Source: Salsuginibacillus halophilus
GTDB lineage: Bacteria; Bacillota; Bacilli; Bacillales; Marinococcaceae
Direction of reading: 5' to 3'
NCBI RefSeq assembly: GCF_003014715.1
Contig: NZ_PYAV01000006.1
Location: 1 to 64,000 of the forward strand
Length of the DNA: 64,000 bases
Below, piece after piece: positions 26,456 to 41,448 of the stretch; the stretch's first letter is position 1; each line of letters begins with the position of its first letter. Made by a program: the position numbers and the translations under genes. Under the pieces are notes generated by a model that searched no databases, was not told the origin of the DNA, and worked only from the letters and a program-made list of their open reading frames with translations.

Positions 26456-26692
26456 TTAAAATAAATACTGAAGCATAAGCGACCAATTCACATAATCAAG
26501 CAGAAATTGACTGACGGCATAAGTCAGGGCGACAACCACCAGAACGTATAACACCCTTCCTTGAGGGCTGGCAGGATCCCGAACAAACAATTCAAACTTA
26601 AATGACTGCAGGCTCCACCATACAAGGACAAGCACAAACAGCGTCACAAAAATGTGCACAACCGCCTGCTGTCCAACTTCACCAACCATCAT
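26456..26692 (-). CDS. ywzB: DUF1146 family membrane protein YwzB
   Basis: A 78-residue protein with two membrane helices (about 8-32 and 50-72) and the SFKFELFVRDPASPQGRVLYVLV pattern shared by YwzB proteins. Function unknown. It lies between the atp operon and murA, as in B. subtilis. GGAGG lies seven bases before the ATG at 26692; the longer frame to 26770 would add 26 residues without a ribosome site. Confidence 0.85.
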   Translation of the reverse strand: MMVGEVGQQAVVHIFVTLFVLVLVWWSLQSFKFELFVRDPASPQGRVLYVLVVVALTYAVSQFLLDYVNWSLMLQYLF

Positions 26693-26869
26693 GACAAATC
26701 CTCCAGTAAACTTAAGCCGTCTTCCATCATAATGACATACGTCACCATTTGAAAGGGTCCAACTTCTCAATTATGCGATTATAACGCATACAACCTCTTC
26801 CATGATACACCAAAAATCGAATTTTTGCGAGACTTTAAAGAAAATTGATTCTGAAAGCAGGGGAACCCA

Positions 26870-27376
26870 ATGGAGAAACTTACGAATGAACGTGCCGTAC
26901 GAAAAGCTTTGGAGCCATTCTGGGCTTCCTACAAATATGAGGTGATGGCGCGGGGATACCGACATTACAAACAGCTATCTGTACGTTTGAATGAAACGCC
27001 GCTTTCGGTTCGGTTATTTTATAATGACCTTCGAACTATTCTCGGGCAGCCTTACAGTACAAAAGGGATGCATACAACGTGGGAACATATTTGGGGATAC
27101 TTTAAAAAAGAAACATCCCATGATGAAAAGGCGTATTTCTTTCAATTACTTGAGCGCGGTCTGCAGGAATCTCCACCAAGATTTTATGTGTGGCCGCCTG
27201 CCCTATGCGACCTACGGCACTTTACTTACAACACCTTGCTCGTACGCTACCCGCGCCCGTATTTAGAAGCAACGCGCCTGTTTGCGCCAACTGAAAAGTG
27301 GAACGAATGGGAGTGGAAAGGCAAATTGCTCGCGCTGACGCCAACCGGCGTTTATTCCCTGGGAAATGAATCTTGA
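26870..27376 (+). CDS. DUF1722 (YbgA-like) domain protein
   Basis: A 168-residue protein matching the DUF1722 domain: FWASYKYEVMARGYRHYKQL near the start, TTWEHIWGYFKKETSHDEK in the middle and LRHFTYNTLLVRYPRPYLEATRLFAP near the end. The domain often occurs fused to DUF523; here it stands alone. Its function is unknown; a link with photolyase genes in other bacteria is known but none is nearby. It is the only + strand gene in the long minus-strand block, suggesting separate control or later arrival. Confidence 0.75.
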   Translation: MEKLTNERAVRKALEPFWASYKYEVMARGYRHYKQLSVRLNETPLSVRLFYNDLRTILGQPYSTKGMHTTWEHIWGYFKKETSHDEKAYFFQLLERGLQESPPRFYVWPPALCDLRHFTYNTLLVRYPRPYLEATRLFAPTEKWNEWEWKGKLLALTPTGVYSLGNES

Positions 27377-27386
27377 GAGGGGCGTG

Positions 27387-27440
27387 CCCCATCCCGCTTA
27401 AATTTGCTCCATTCTTCCTGAATCGAGTTCCATACGTGTT
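27387..27440. repeat. Degenerate GCTCCA-type array (array 6)
   Basis: GCCCCA, GCTCCA and GTTCCA cores at steps of 20 and 21 bp just after the DUF1722 stop codon. A CCTCCCC/GGGGGGA hairpin follows at 27449-27476 and could terminate that gene. Confidence 0.5.
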
Positions 27441-27483
27441 ATAAGCTAACCTCCCCGTACCTCGTTCAAGGGGGGATGCAGAT

Positions 27484-27993
27484 TGTCGACAAAGTACAAA
27501 ACCAAACATTCCAGCTTACTGCTCTGAGCCGCGGGCTGCCGCACAAGAGAATAAAAACCGAATCATGAACGTAACCTTCACGCCAGACGGACGCTTTCCC
27601 GAGGGGTTGGCTGAAGATCCTCTGGGAGTCGCCGTCTTTCGTTTCGGTCACTTTTACATTTGTATATGGCTAGCTTGATCACTCATAAAGCGTCATGATG
27701 AAATGGCTTCATGTAGCTATTGCTTGATCAAAAAGATTTCTAACATTCATGACCATTAAATGACGCAAAGCTGACGAGCATCGGTGGCGACGCCTACTCA
27801 GAACAACGAATGAGAAAATCCCGCAGGCAGCGATTTGTCTGCCGAGGAAGTTGAGGAGATACAAGAGACTAAGAAGACACGGTGAGATCAAGCGGTAGCG
27901 CAGATCAAACCGATGTCGCACTTGTGCCCTCCGGGTGCAAGCATCCGCCGAAAAGCGACGTCAGGCCCTGCTTTTCTAAAAAGTTTGTCTACA
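27484..27993 (+). mobile_element. Terminator-associated composite element, copy at atpC
   Basis: About 510 bp, bounded by TGTCGACAAAGTAC on the left and AGTTTGTCTACA on the right, which are imperfect inverted ends. Segment A, module B and module C follow in order. Module B (27565-27652) lacks the apical TTCGAA hairpin and part of both outer arms: sequence passes from GAGGGGTTGGCT straight to GAAGATCCTCTGGGAG. The right end lies three bases before the atpC terminator. No gene is present in this 664-bp space. Confidence 0.75.
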
Positions 27994-27996
27994 TGC

Positions 27997-28026
27997 TAAA
28001 AACCCCCTGCACGAGGTGCAGGGGGT
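27997..28026 (-). terminator. Terminator of the atp operon
   Basis: AACCCCCTGCAC (28001-28012) pairs with GTGCAGGGGGTT (28015-28026), followed by TTTTTAGC on the minus strand, 14 bp beyond the atpC stop codon. Confidence 0.92.
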
Positions 28027-28040
28027 TGGCGTCGTTTTGT

Positions 28041-28457
<417 letters not shown>

Positions 28458-28469
28458 TTACCGGACCGT

Positions 28470-29901
<1,432 letters not shown>

Positions 29902-29932
29902 CTAGCTGATGCGGACCCGTAATTGCGGGTCA

Positions 29933-30829
<897 letters not shown>

Positions 30830-30892
30830 TTAAGCTGAAGCAGGGGCCCCTGCTCTTTCAGCCTTTAGGCGGAACGTTCCGTTGAGATGCCG

Positions 30893-32407
<1,515 letters not shown>

Positions 32408-32426
32408 TTACGTTCACCCCTTACTT

Positions 32427-33481
<1,055 letters not shown>

Positions 33482-33547
33482 TCATACAAAAGGAATGGCG
33501 AAGCTGCAAATGAAAGCGGACTCCGCCATTGTAGGGTTGGGTTTGCT

Positions 33548-33823
<276 letters not shown>

Positions 33824-33862
33824 TTATCCAAAGATAAGATCGACTTCACAAAAATTCATAGT

Positions 33863-34597
<735 letters not shown>

Positions 34598-34632
34598 TCA
34601 CCTCGCTTTTTAAAATGTAACCGGCATTCTTG

Positions 34633-35001
34633 CTACAAACGGCGCACTTCAAGAAGCGACCGAAAGAAAATGAGTACATACGGGGTCATTAACCCGCCGA
34701 CCACACCGGCCGGGTGAAACTCGTCCGGAAACTGGATGATCACAACCGCTGCTAGCGCACCGACGGCAAGCCGTGACAGTGTTCCAAGCGTCATAAACCG
34801 GCCTCCGCTGGCAGCTGCTTCACCAAGTTTGCGAATCTTTTGGTACATACTCCAGACGTTGTACAAACTGAAAGCACCGCCGAGAAGCAGCCCGGCGAAT
34901 ACCGGCGTATACGGGGTAAACCCCCAGCCGAGCGCGTACAGTGCCATCGCATACATCGTCCACTGCGCGATGCGCCGAATTTCCACTCCGTAGTCTGTCA
35001 T
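34633..35001 (-). CDS. atpI: ATP synthase subunit I (AtpI)
   Basis: A 122-residue protein with four predicted membrane helices (RIAQWTMYAMALYALGWG at the start, LLLGGAFSLYNVW next). AtpI assists c-ring assembly, and in alkaliphilic Bacillus AtpI with AtpZ has been linked to magnesium uptake. Its ATG overlaps the atpZ stop codon as ATGA (34998-35001). Confidence 0.9.
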   Translation of the reverse strand: MTDYGVEIRRIAQWTMYAMALYALGWGFTPYTPVFAGLLLGGAFSLYNVWSMYQKIRKLGEAAASGGRFMTLGTLSRLAVGALAAVVIIQFPDEFHPAGVVGGLMTPYVLIFFRSLLEVRRL

Positions 35002-35237
35002 CGATCTTCATCGTCTCCTAAGTAATGGGACAGCACTTGAAACAAACCGAACACGCCAGCAGCAACACCGCCGACAACGCCGATGAGCAGAAAAAGCGGC
35101 GACAACCCTGTCACCTCGTCCAGCCAGCGTCCACCGAAAATTCCGACTAAAAGTGGCCCAACGAGATAAGACAATACAAGGGATGTCAACGCCATCCGCT
35201 GGAAAAGGTGGGAATTTTGTCGACCGCCTTTACCCAT
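34998..35237 (-). CDS. atpZ: AtpZ, AtpI-related accessory protein
   Basis: A 79-residue protein with two membrane helices (LTSLVLSYLVGPLLVGIFGG and LFLLIGVVGGVAAGVFGLFQV) and a charged tail DDEDR, matching the AtpZ/AtpI family. AtpZ is the 'tenth' atp gene described in alkaliphilic Bacillus. The start at 35237 has AAAGGGGG five bases upstream; a longer frame to 35447 runs through the promoter region and is rejected. First gene of the operon. Confidence 0.88.
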   Translation of the reverse strand: MGKGGRQNSHLFQRMALTSLVLSYLVGPLLVGIFGGRWLDEVTGLSPLFLLIGVVGGVAAGVFGLFQVLSHYLGDDEDR

Positions 35238-35295
35238 GCGCGCCCCCTTTCCCTTCGCCGGACAACACTGTAAAACATCTTCCGACAAGAAGGGA

Positions 35296-35346
35296 TCAGC
35301 TCCTAACTTTTGGAGCTGACGGATATTTATGTAGAGAATGATTATA
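35296..35346 (-). promoter_or_regulatory. Probable atp operon promoter and leader hairpin
   Basis: A perfect TATAAT box on the minus strand (35341-35346) lies about 105 bp before the atpZ start. The matching -35 is weak (TTTAGT at 17 bp); a TTGACA farther upstream is too far away. Downstream of the box is an eight-base-pair hairpin, TCAGCTCC/GGAGCTGA (35296-35319), in the expected 5' leader. It has no T run, so it may stabilise the message rather than end it. Confidence 0.5.
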
Positions 35347-35539
35347 TCCTTTGCAATCGTACTACTAAATGTGAACACTGTCAACGGTTTCATAAGTAGA
35401 AAATCCTGCTGTGTCAAGGCTTCTGCACGGATGATGCAATGTGTCAATTACGTGACAATTTTTGAGATGCTCATTTTGGGAAGGTTTGTTCGAGTGTAAT
35501 TAGAGATGGAGTTGGGTCATTACATTTTACACGAATGAC

Positions 35540-36077
35540 TTTCATCATTCGTCATAAGAGGAGAAAATTGAACAATGAACGTAACCTTTACTTCAGACGG
35601 GCGCTTTCCCGAGGGCTTGGCTTCAGCTAACTTGTTCGAACGAAAACCATTCGAACATGTGAATCTTCAGCCTGCGCTTGACCCTCCGGGAGTCGCCGTC
35701 TTTCGTTTCGTTCACTTTTACATTTACGGATCAGAATCATATCCAATGTATTGTATTATTTGGAGCTGTCTCAAAAGGTTATAAACATACGATTTAAGAA
35801 AAAACACAAGAAATATATGAGACTCCTGCAGGAAATCAGGCAGCTGAAGATTCCGTAATGAGCGGTTTTTTCACGCGCAAGCTGGATCATTGCCCGGCGG
35901 CAAAGCAGACACGACGAAATCAAGCGTAAGCGCAGGTTAAGTCGATGCCGCACTCGTGCCATTGGTAAAAGTGAGTATATTTCCGATGCCTATCACTTAA
36001 AGTGTACCTTATGAGACTGCCCCGGAGCTGCGATCAGTAAACTGTGTGTGAATTTAAGTTTTTACTTTATCGACAAG
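35540..36077 (+). mobile_element. Composite repeat element, copy upstream of atpZ
   Basis: Most of the 858 bp between the atp operon and the protease gene is this element. Module B lies at 35575-35715 with its TTCGAA-type hairpin, and a variant module C at about 35800-36010. The right edge is an inverted A segment ending ACTTTATCGACA at 36066-36077. The left end is degenerate, resembling the 8.2-kb copy (CATTCGTCATAAGAGGAG). 35350-35540 shows no feature. Confidence 0.7.
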
Positions 36078-36095
36078 ATATCATTTCACTATTTC

Positions 36096-38354
36096 TTATT
36101 CAATCACAATGTACGTTTCGATCGTGTCTTCTCGGTCTTTGTAAGCAGCTTTAGCCAGGGCTTTGTATACGCCGGGCGCTTCCGGCAGTGCGCCGCGGGG
36201 TATTATACCTTCATTTAACCCTTCTTCAGCATCTTTTAATTGAAACGTTTCACCAACTGGCGTATACGTATCCGGTTCATAAATCGAAATTTCCACCTCT
36301 TCAGCACCACCGGGCACATACAGCTCGAATCCGTAATCAGGTGACGTCTTTAACTGTTCCACGTGAAACATGGTCAGCCGCGGATAGTCCGGCTCTCCAC
36401 CAAACAGCAGGAAGGGAATCTCCACGCGCTCCCGGCCCCCTGTGACTGTTAATGTGCCATCCAAGTGTTCAACGTCAATAATATGTGGTTGAATATCAAC
36501 GGCGATATCGACTTCTTTTGTCTCACCTGGAGCAAGCACCTGCGGCGGCGGGACGTGCCATGTTAAGCCGGTACCGGGTAATGACGGCGGCTCAAATGCA
36601 TAAGTTCGTTTGACGGTGTCGTGGTTTTCAATCGTCACCGTTTCAGAAAGCTTTTTGGCGCCTGCACGTTCGTTAAAAACGCCGAAGGATAAACTTCCGG
36701 GATAAATCAAGGTGGTGGCTTCAACGGCTTTTGCAATGTCAACCCGGCCGGCACCTTGTACGAAGTTTGGATAATGGCTTTCCTCTTCAGAAAGTGGTTC
36801 AGCTGTGTTCATAAGTGCTGCTTTCACTTGATCGGGCGTCCAGTCCGGGCGGGCCTGTTTCAAGAGTGCCGCGGCACCTGCTACATGCGGAGCCGCCATA
36901 CTTGTACCGTTTAATGCGAGATAACCGTCCGGTACGGTACTGTCAATATCTACGCCTGGCGCCACCACATCCGGCTTAATTTCAAAAGACTGCGCGACCG
37001 GGCCGCGGGATGAAAACCCGGCCATATGATCGGTCGCTTCCACATATGACGTATCAAGAATGAAACGCTCACCTGCCGCCCCTGCTTCTGCAAGTGCTTC
37101 AGTCAATTCCGCCCCATCTTCTTTCGTAATTGTAACAACCGGCAGCGCCTCCGCCGGTTCTACAGCCGCTGCAAACTCTCCCGGCATATTATTGGCGAGC
37201 ACCACCGCAGCCGCCCCTGCCTCGCGCGCTGCCTGCACCTTATCTTTAAGCGCAACCCCGCCCCGTTCGATCAGCACCGCTTTGCCACGCACCCCGTCCA
37301 TATCCCCGGGAAGGCCGAGGGCGCCGTCTACAAGTTCAAGCGGACGCTGGAACCGCCAAGGCATCGCACCTTGTACCGGCTGAATTTCAATGGTTTCCTC
37401 ACGTTTTGGCAGCTTGAGCTCCGGCTGTTTGAGCGGAGGGACGGAAGCACCAACAGATATGGTTTTTTCTGATGTTCCCGGTGAGCCGACACTCCACATG
37501 TCCGGACCGCTGTTGCCACTTGAAGTGACGGTGATTACACCGTTTTCAGCAGCTTGATCAAGCGCCCGGCTCGTTGGCCAGTCCGGGCCATTCACAGGGC
37601 TCCCGAGCGAAAGGTTTAACACGTCCACCTCATCTTCCACGGCTTGCTCAATGGCTGCGAGAATCGTTTCTGTTGATCCTTGACCGCCTGGACCGAGGGC
37701 GCGGTACATGTAAAGGTCTGCATCCGGCGCTACACCGCGGACGGTGCCATTAGCGGCAATGATGCCGGCAACGTGCGTGCCGTGGAATGTCTCCGCACCT
37801 TTTTTCCCTTTTGTCTCCATCGGGTCATCATCACCATCGACAAGATCAGCGCCGCCTTTATAATTTTTCATCAAATCCGGATGATTGTAATCAATACCTG
37901 TATCAATAATACCGACTTTAATGCCTTCCCCGGTTAAGCCGATCCCATTTTCATCTAAAATACTGCGTACATCTTCTGCCCCGATAAACGGCACACTGTC
38001 TTTGAGCTCATGTTCGTACGGCCGGTCTTCGCTCACCCTTGTTACAGACGCTAAGGCTTCTAGCTCTGAAGCTTTTGAAGCAGAAATCTGCACAGCAGCG
38101 CCGTTAAACGCATGCTCATACACCGTTTCAACAGAAGCTTGAGGCACAGCTTGGGAAAGCTCTTCTGCAAAGACCGCTGAACTTGTGCCTTCAGCAAGTT
38201 CAGCAATCATCGTCACATCTGCTGCATCTGAAGGCATCGACGACGCACCGGTTTGGCCGAGGGCGAGCGTAAGCATTAAGAAGGCAACGCGCAAACGCCC
38301 CGGCCGGCGCGGGGTATGCCCTTTATGAAAGAGATGCAAAAGCAACCGAACCAT
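36096..38354 (-). CDS. Secreted subtilisin-like serine protease with PA domain (Vpr-like)
   Basis: A 752-residue S8 peptidase. After a signal peptide (about 20-40) come an I9-type inhibitory propeptide (about 50-115) and the catalytic domain. The triad is visible: Asp in VGIIDTGIDYNHPDL (about 151), His in FHGTHVAGIIA (about 191), Ser in NGTSMAAPHVAG (about 485). A protease-associated domain is inserted before the serine (about 330-430, VLIERGGVALKDKV), and a C-terminal beta domain follows. This architecture is that of B. subtilis Vpr. The start at 38354 has AAAGGAG eight bases upstream; the frame extends to 38465 without a ribosome site. It is a single-gene unit. Confidence 0.9.
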   Translation of the reverse strand: MVRLLLHLFHKGHTPRRPGRLRVAFLMLTLALGQTGASSMPSDAADVTMIAELAEGTSSAVFAEELSQAVPQASVETVYEHAFNGAAVQISASKASELEALASVTRVSEDRPYEHELKDSVPFIGAEDVRSILDENGIGLTGEGIKVGIIDTGIDYNHPDLMKNYKGGADLVDGDDDPMETKGKKGAETFHGTHVAGIIAANGTVRGVAPDADLYMYRALGPGGQGSTETILAAIEQAVEDEVDVLNLSLGSPVNGPDWPTSRALDQAAENGVITVTSSGNSGPDMWSVGSPGTSEKTISVGASVPPLKQPELKLPKREETIEIQPVQGAMPWRFQRPLELVDGALGLPGDMDGVRGKAVLIERGGVALKDKVQAAREAGAAAVVLANNMPGEFAAAVEPAEALPVVTITKEDGAELTEALAEAGAAGERFILDTSYVEATDHMAGFSSRGPVAQSFEIKPDVVAPGVDIDSTVPDGYLALNGTSMAAPHVAGAAALLKQARPDWTPDQVKAALMNTAEPLSEEESHYPNFVQGAGRVDIAKAVEATTLIYPGSLSFGVFNERAGAKKLSETVTIENHDTVKRTYAFEPPSLPGTGLTWHVPPPQVLAPGETKEVDIAVDIQPHIIDVEHLDGTLTVTGGRERVEIPFLLFGGEPDYPRLTMFHVEQLKTSPDYGFELYVPGGAEEVEISIYEPDTYTPVGETFQLKDAEEGLNEGIIPRGALPEAPGVYKALAKAAYKDREDTIETYIVIE

Positions 38355-38438
38355 ACGAACAACTCCTTTTGCTCGTAGGGTGCACACGGTGCGATAGAAT
38401 ATACGCATTTTGCTAACACACGCAGCGGAGCGAAACAT

Positions 38439-38463
38439 AAAAAACCAGCCGCTCGGGCTGGTC
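38439..38463 (-). terminator. Terminator hairpin copy, left of the element
   Basis: On the minus strand CCAGCCCGAGCGGCTGG followed by a run of seven T. It lies upstream of the protease gene but about 630 bp beyond mnaA. Its sequence matches 39065-39086 in about 18 of 21 positions, so it seems to be the displaced distal copy of the mnaA terminator. Confidence 0.75.
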
Positions 38464-38467
38464 ACAC

Positions 38468-39058
38468 TGTCAACAAAGTAGAAAACATAACATTTACGTA
38501 CAGATTACTGCTCCGAACTCCGCAGACTCCCGTATTAAGAAGTTAAAAACGGAACAATGACGGAACAATGACGGAACAATGAACGTAACCTTCACTTCAG
38601 ACGAACGCTTTCCCGAGGGCTTGGCTTCAGCTAACTTGTTCGAATCAAAACCATTCGAACAAGTGGATCTTCAGCCTGCGCTTGAACCTCTGGGAGTCGC
38701 CGTCTTTCGTTTCGGTCACTTTCCAATGTAAATGGTTCGTTTTATCGTTCGTAAAGCGTCATTATGAAATTGGCTCATGTAGATATTGCTTGATCAAAAG
38801 GATCTTTACATTTGATGACCTTTAAAACTACACAAGGCTGACGAGCACCGGCGGCGACGCCACCAGTAACAGCGCGAGCGAAAATCCCGCAGGCAGCGAC
38901 CTTCTGCCGAGAAAGTTGAGTCGGTGACGGGGGCTAAGAAGACACGGTGAGATCAAGCGACAGCGTAGATCAAACCGATGTCGCACTTGTGCCCTCCGGG
39001 TGCAAACGTCCGCCGAAAAGCGACGTCAGCCTTCGTTAATCTAAAAAGTTTGTCTACA
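38468..39058 (+). mobile_element. Terminator-associated composite element, copy at mnaA
   Basis: About 591 bp bounded by TGTCAACAAAGTAG and AGTTTGTCTACA. Segment A, module B (38579-38721, intact hairpin) and module C (38745-39030) are in standard order. An 11-bp unit ACGGAACAATG is repeated three times at 38556-38588. The flanks carry direct copies of the same terminator hairpin (38439-38463 and 39065-39086). No protein-coding gene is present. Confidence 0.78.
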
Positions 39059-39064
39059 CGCTGA

Positions 39065-39086
39065 AACTAGCAGCTCAGGCTGGTTT
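39065..39086 (-). terminator. Degenerate terminator copy next to mnaA
   Basis: ACCAGCCTGAGCTGCTAGTT on the minus strand: the same hairpin as at 38439-38463 with three changes, of which two weaken the stem, and only three T after it. It lies 11 bp beyond the mnaA stop codon. Confidence 0.6.
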
Positions 39087-39096
39087 TTACGGCAAT

Positions 39097-40251
39097 TTAT
39101 GTTGTACTAAGCGGGCGGAAGACGTCGGGCTTATTGCTGCGCTGGCCGAAGAAGTGCTCGATCGCCTCAACGATGCGGCGGGAGGCTTCACCATCGCCAT
39201 ATGGATTGGATGCCTGCGCCATTGCTTCATAAGCTGCTGCGTCAGTAAGGAGCTTATGCGCTTGGTTGTAAACATCCGCCTCATTCGTGCCGGCAAGCTT
39301 TAATGTGCCGGCTTCAATGCCTTCCGGGCGCTCCGTCGTATCGCGTAGGACGAGCACCGGCGTACCGAGCGACGGCGCTTCTTCTTGAATACCGCCGGAA
39401 TCTGTTAAGATCAGCTCAGCGTGCGCGGCAAAGTTGTGGAAGTCTTTTGCACCGAGCGGATCAACAAGATAAATCCGTTCATGTCCGCCAAGAATGCGGT
39501 GGGCCGCTTCCTGTACTTTCGGATTTAAATGCACAGGATAAACAACAGCAGCATCCGGGTGTTCATCAGCCAGCCTTCGGATCGCGCGGAAAATGTTTTC
39601 CATCGGATCGCCTAAGTTTTCCCGGCGGTGAGCAGTTACAACAATCAGCCGCTTGCCGGCGGTTTTTGCGAGCACCTCATGGGTATAGTCATCACGTACC
39701 GTCGTCTTGAGCGCATCGATGGCGGTGTTGCCCGTCACGTAAACGTGCTCCCCGGATTTAGCCTCCTGCAGCAAGTTTTGTTCAGAAGCTTCCGTCGGTG
39801 TGAAGTGCAAGTCTGCGATCACACCGGTAAGCTGGCGGTTGAGCTCTTCAGGAAACGGAGAATACTTGTTGTATGTACGAAGTCCCGCTTCCACGTGACC
39901 GACGGCGACTTGATTGTAATAAGCGGCAAGCCCGGCGACAAAGCTCGTCGTCGTATCGCCGTGCACGAGTACGATGTCCGGAGCAGTTTCTTTCATTACC
40001 TCATCGAGCCCTTCAAGTGCCCGGGTTGTGATCGTGGCGAGCGTCTGCTTTTCCTTCATAATATTTAAGTCAAAATCCGGTGTTACACCAAACATATCAA
40101 GCACTTGATCGAGCATTTCCCGGTGCTGACCTGTCACAGCAACAACCGGTTCGATTGTTTCTGAATACTTTTCAAGCTCAAGGCAGAGCGGCGCCATCTT
40201 AATCGCTTCCGGCCGCGTGCCAAACACCGTCAGTACCTTCGTTTTCGCCAT
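39097..40251 (-). CDS. mnaA: UDP-N-acetylglucosamine 2-epimerase (non-hydrolysing)
   Basis: A 384-residue enzyme interconverting UDP-GlcNAc and UDP-ManNAc, precursor of the linkage unit of teichoic acids. It begins AKTKVLTVFGTRPEAIKMAPL and has GHVEAGLRTYNKYSPFPEE, VTAHRRENLG and LTDSGGIQEEAPSLG, all typical. Two adjacent ATG codons (40254, 40251) follow GAGGGAG; the second has the better spacing. It lies between upp and the atp operon as in many Bacillaceae. Confidence 0.95.
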   Translation of the reverse strand: MAKTKVLTVFGTRPEAIKMAPLCLELEKYSETIEPVVAVTGQHREMLDQVLDMFGVTPDFDLNIMKEKQTLATITTRALEGLDEVMKETAPDIVLVHGDTTTSFVAGLAAYYNQVAVGHVEAGLRTYNKYSPFPEELNRQLTGVIADLHFTPTEASEQNLLQEAKSGEHVYVTGNTAIDALKTTVRDDYTHEVLAKTAGKRLIVVTAHRRENLGDPMENIFRAIRRLADEHPDAAVVYPVHLNPKVQEAAHRILGGHERIYLVDPLGAKDFHNFAAHAELILTDSGGIQEEAPSLGTPVLVLRDTTERPEGIEAGTLKLAGTNEADVYNQAHKLLTDAAAYEAMAQASNPYGDGEASRRIVEAIEHFFGQRSNKPDVFRPLSTT

Positions 40252-40367
40252 CATACTCCCTCGTTTCCTGTAAATTCACTTAGCTGTCATGATACCATAT
40301 CCTGCTAGCGTTGTTGAATATCAGTTGAGCTGTGTCTGCTGTGAGAGCCCTACAGCACGACAGATAC

Positions 40368-40405
40368 ACAAAGCCCCTGTCTGAGCAAGTTTCAGGCAGG
40401 GGTGC
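40368..40405 (-). terminator. Terminator after upp
   Basis: GCACCCCTGCCTGA pairs with TCAGACAGGGGC on the minus strand, followed by TTTGTG. It is seven bases past the upp stop codon. Confidence 0.8.
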
Positions 40406-40411
40406 AGTGCG

Positions 40412-41041
40412 TTATTTTGTGCCGAAAAGACGGTCGCCCGCGTCGCCGAGACCCGGTACAATGTAGCCTTTTTCGTCTAGTTTTTCATCAAGGGAAGCAA
40501 GATAGATGTCAACGTCAGGGTGCGCTTCCTGCACAACTTCAACGCCTTCCGGAGCACCGATTAAGCACATGAGCTTAATGTTGTTTGCGCCGCGCTTTTT
40601 GATGGAAGTGATCGCTTCCGCTGCCGAACCACCGGTCGCAAGCATCGGATCAATCACGATAAATTCACGATCCTGCACATCGCTTGGGAGCTTCACGTAA
40701 TATTCTACCGGCTCAAGCGTTGCTGGGTCACGGTACAAGCCGACGTGACCAACTTTTGCAGCCGGCATGAGCTGCAAAATGCCGTCAACCATGCCAAGGC
40801 CGGCACGTAGAATCGGCACAAGGCCGAGTTTTTTACCTGCGATCGCTTTTGAAGTGGACTCGCCTACAGGTGTATTAATGGTCACGTCCTGCAGCGTCAG
40901 GTCGCGGGTGATTTCAAACGCCATGAGCGCCGCAACTTCATCCACTAATTCGCGGAATTCCTTCGTTCCGGTTTCAGTGTCCCGGATGAACGTAAGTTTG
41001 TGTTGAATCAACGGATGGTCAAATACATGTACTTTTCCCAT
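40412..41041 (-). CDS. upp: Uracil phosphoribosyltransferase
   Basis: A 209-residue salvage enzyme making UMP from uracil and PRPP. It begins [21 protein letters not shown], has the PRPP loop [18 protein letters not shown] and the uracil-binding [17 protein letters not shown] end. AAAGGAG is 13 bases before the ATG, longer than usual. The leader region upstream contains the 21-bp minisatellite. Confidence 0.96.
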   Translation of the reverse strand: MGKVHVFDHPLIQHKLTFIRDTETGTKEFRELVDEVAALMAFEITRDLTLQDVTINTPVGESTSKAIAGKKLGLVPILRAGLGMVDGILQLMPAAKVGHVGLYRDPATLEPVEYYVKLPSDVQDREFIVIDPMLATGGSAAEAITSIKKRGANNIKLMCLIGAPEGVEVVQEAHPDVDIYLASLDEKLDEKGYIVPGLGDAGDRLFGTK

Positions 41042-41200
41042 AACAGTAAGCGCGCTCCTTTATGTTGGCTCTTTGCCAAAAGATTTGATGATCACGAGCA
41101 TGTGTCTCATTCTTTCAAGATTCTACAAAAAACTGCGCCCGCATTCAAGCCTTAATAAAAAACAGCACGATTCTGACATCTTCAATATCGGGTTTTCGTA

Positions 41201-41368
41201 CAGCGAAACGTGCTTCGCTAACCCGAGAACGTGCTTCACCCTCCCGAGAACGTGCTTCGCCCTCCCGAGAACGTGCCTCGCCCTCCCGAGAACGTGCCTC
41301 GCCCTCCCGAGAACGTGCCTCGCCCTCCCGAGAACGTGCCTCGCCCTCCCGAGAACGTGCCTCGCCGC
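41201..41368. repeat. 21-bp tandem minisatellite between glyA and upp
   Basis: Seven head-to-tail 21-bp units start at 41222, 41243, 41264, 41285, 41306, 41327 and 41348 (CCCGAGAACGTGCCTCGCCC plus T); the last five are identical or nearly so, and a degenerate unit precedes at 41201. Each unit contains a short inverted repeat, CGAG-AACGTGC-CTCG. There are no spacers, so it is not CRISPR. It sits after the glyA terminator and about 160 bp before upp, in its likely leader or promoter region. Open frames across it are a by-product of the 21-bp period. Confidence 0.9.
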
Positions 41369-41404
41369 TTCAAACGCGGGCTGCCGATTGCAGCATACAC
41401 TTGC

Positions 41405-41438
41405 AAAAAAAGCCGGCCCCGCTGCGGGAGCCGGCTTT
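41405..41438 (-). terminator. Terminator after glyA
   Basis: AAAGCCGGC (41430-41438 on the minus strand) pairs with GCCGGCTTT (41409-41417), then TTTTGC. It is 11 bp beyond the glyA stop codon. Confidence 0.85.
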
Positions 41439-41448
41439 AACTAAGCAT

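Noticed and set aside
41201-41368. CRISPR-like look of the regular array
   Set aside because: Units are contiguous with no unique spacers, and no cas genes are in the window.
41073-41444. Open frames with seven-residue repeats (PRTCLAL, PENVPRP) across the minisatellite
   Set aside because: Two frames are open over the same tandem repeat and neither has a credible start; the repeat is non-coding and lies between a terminator and the upp gene.
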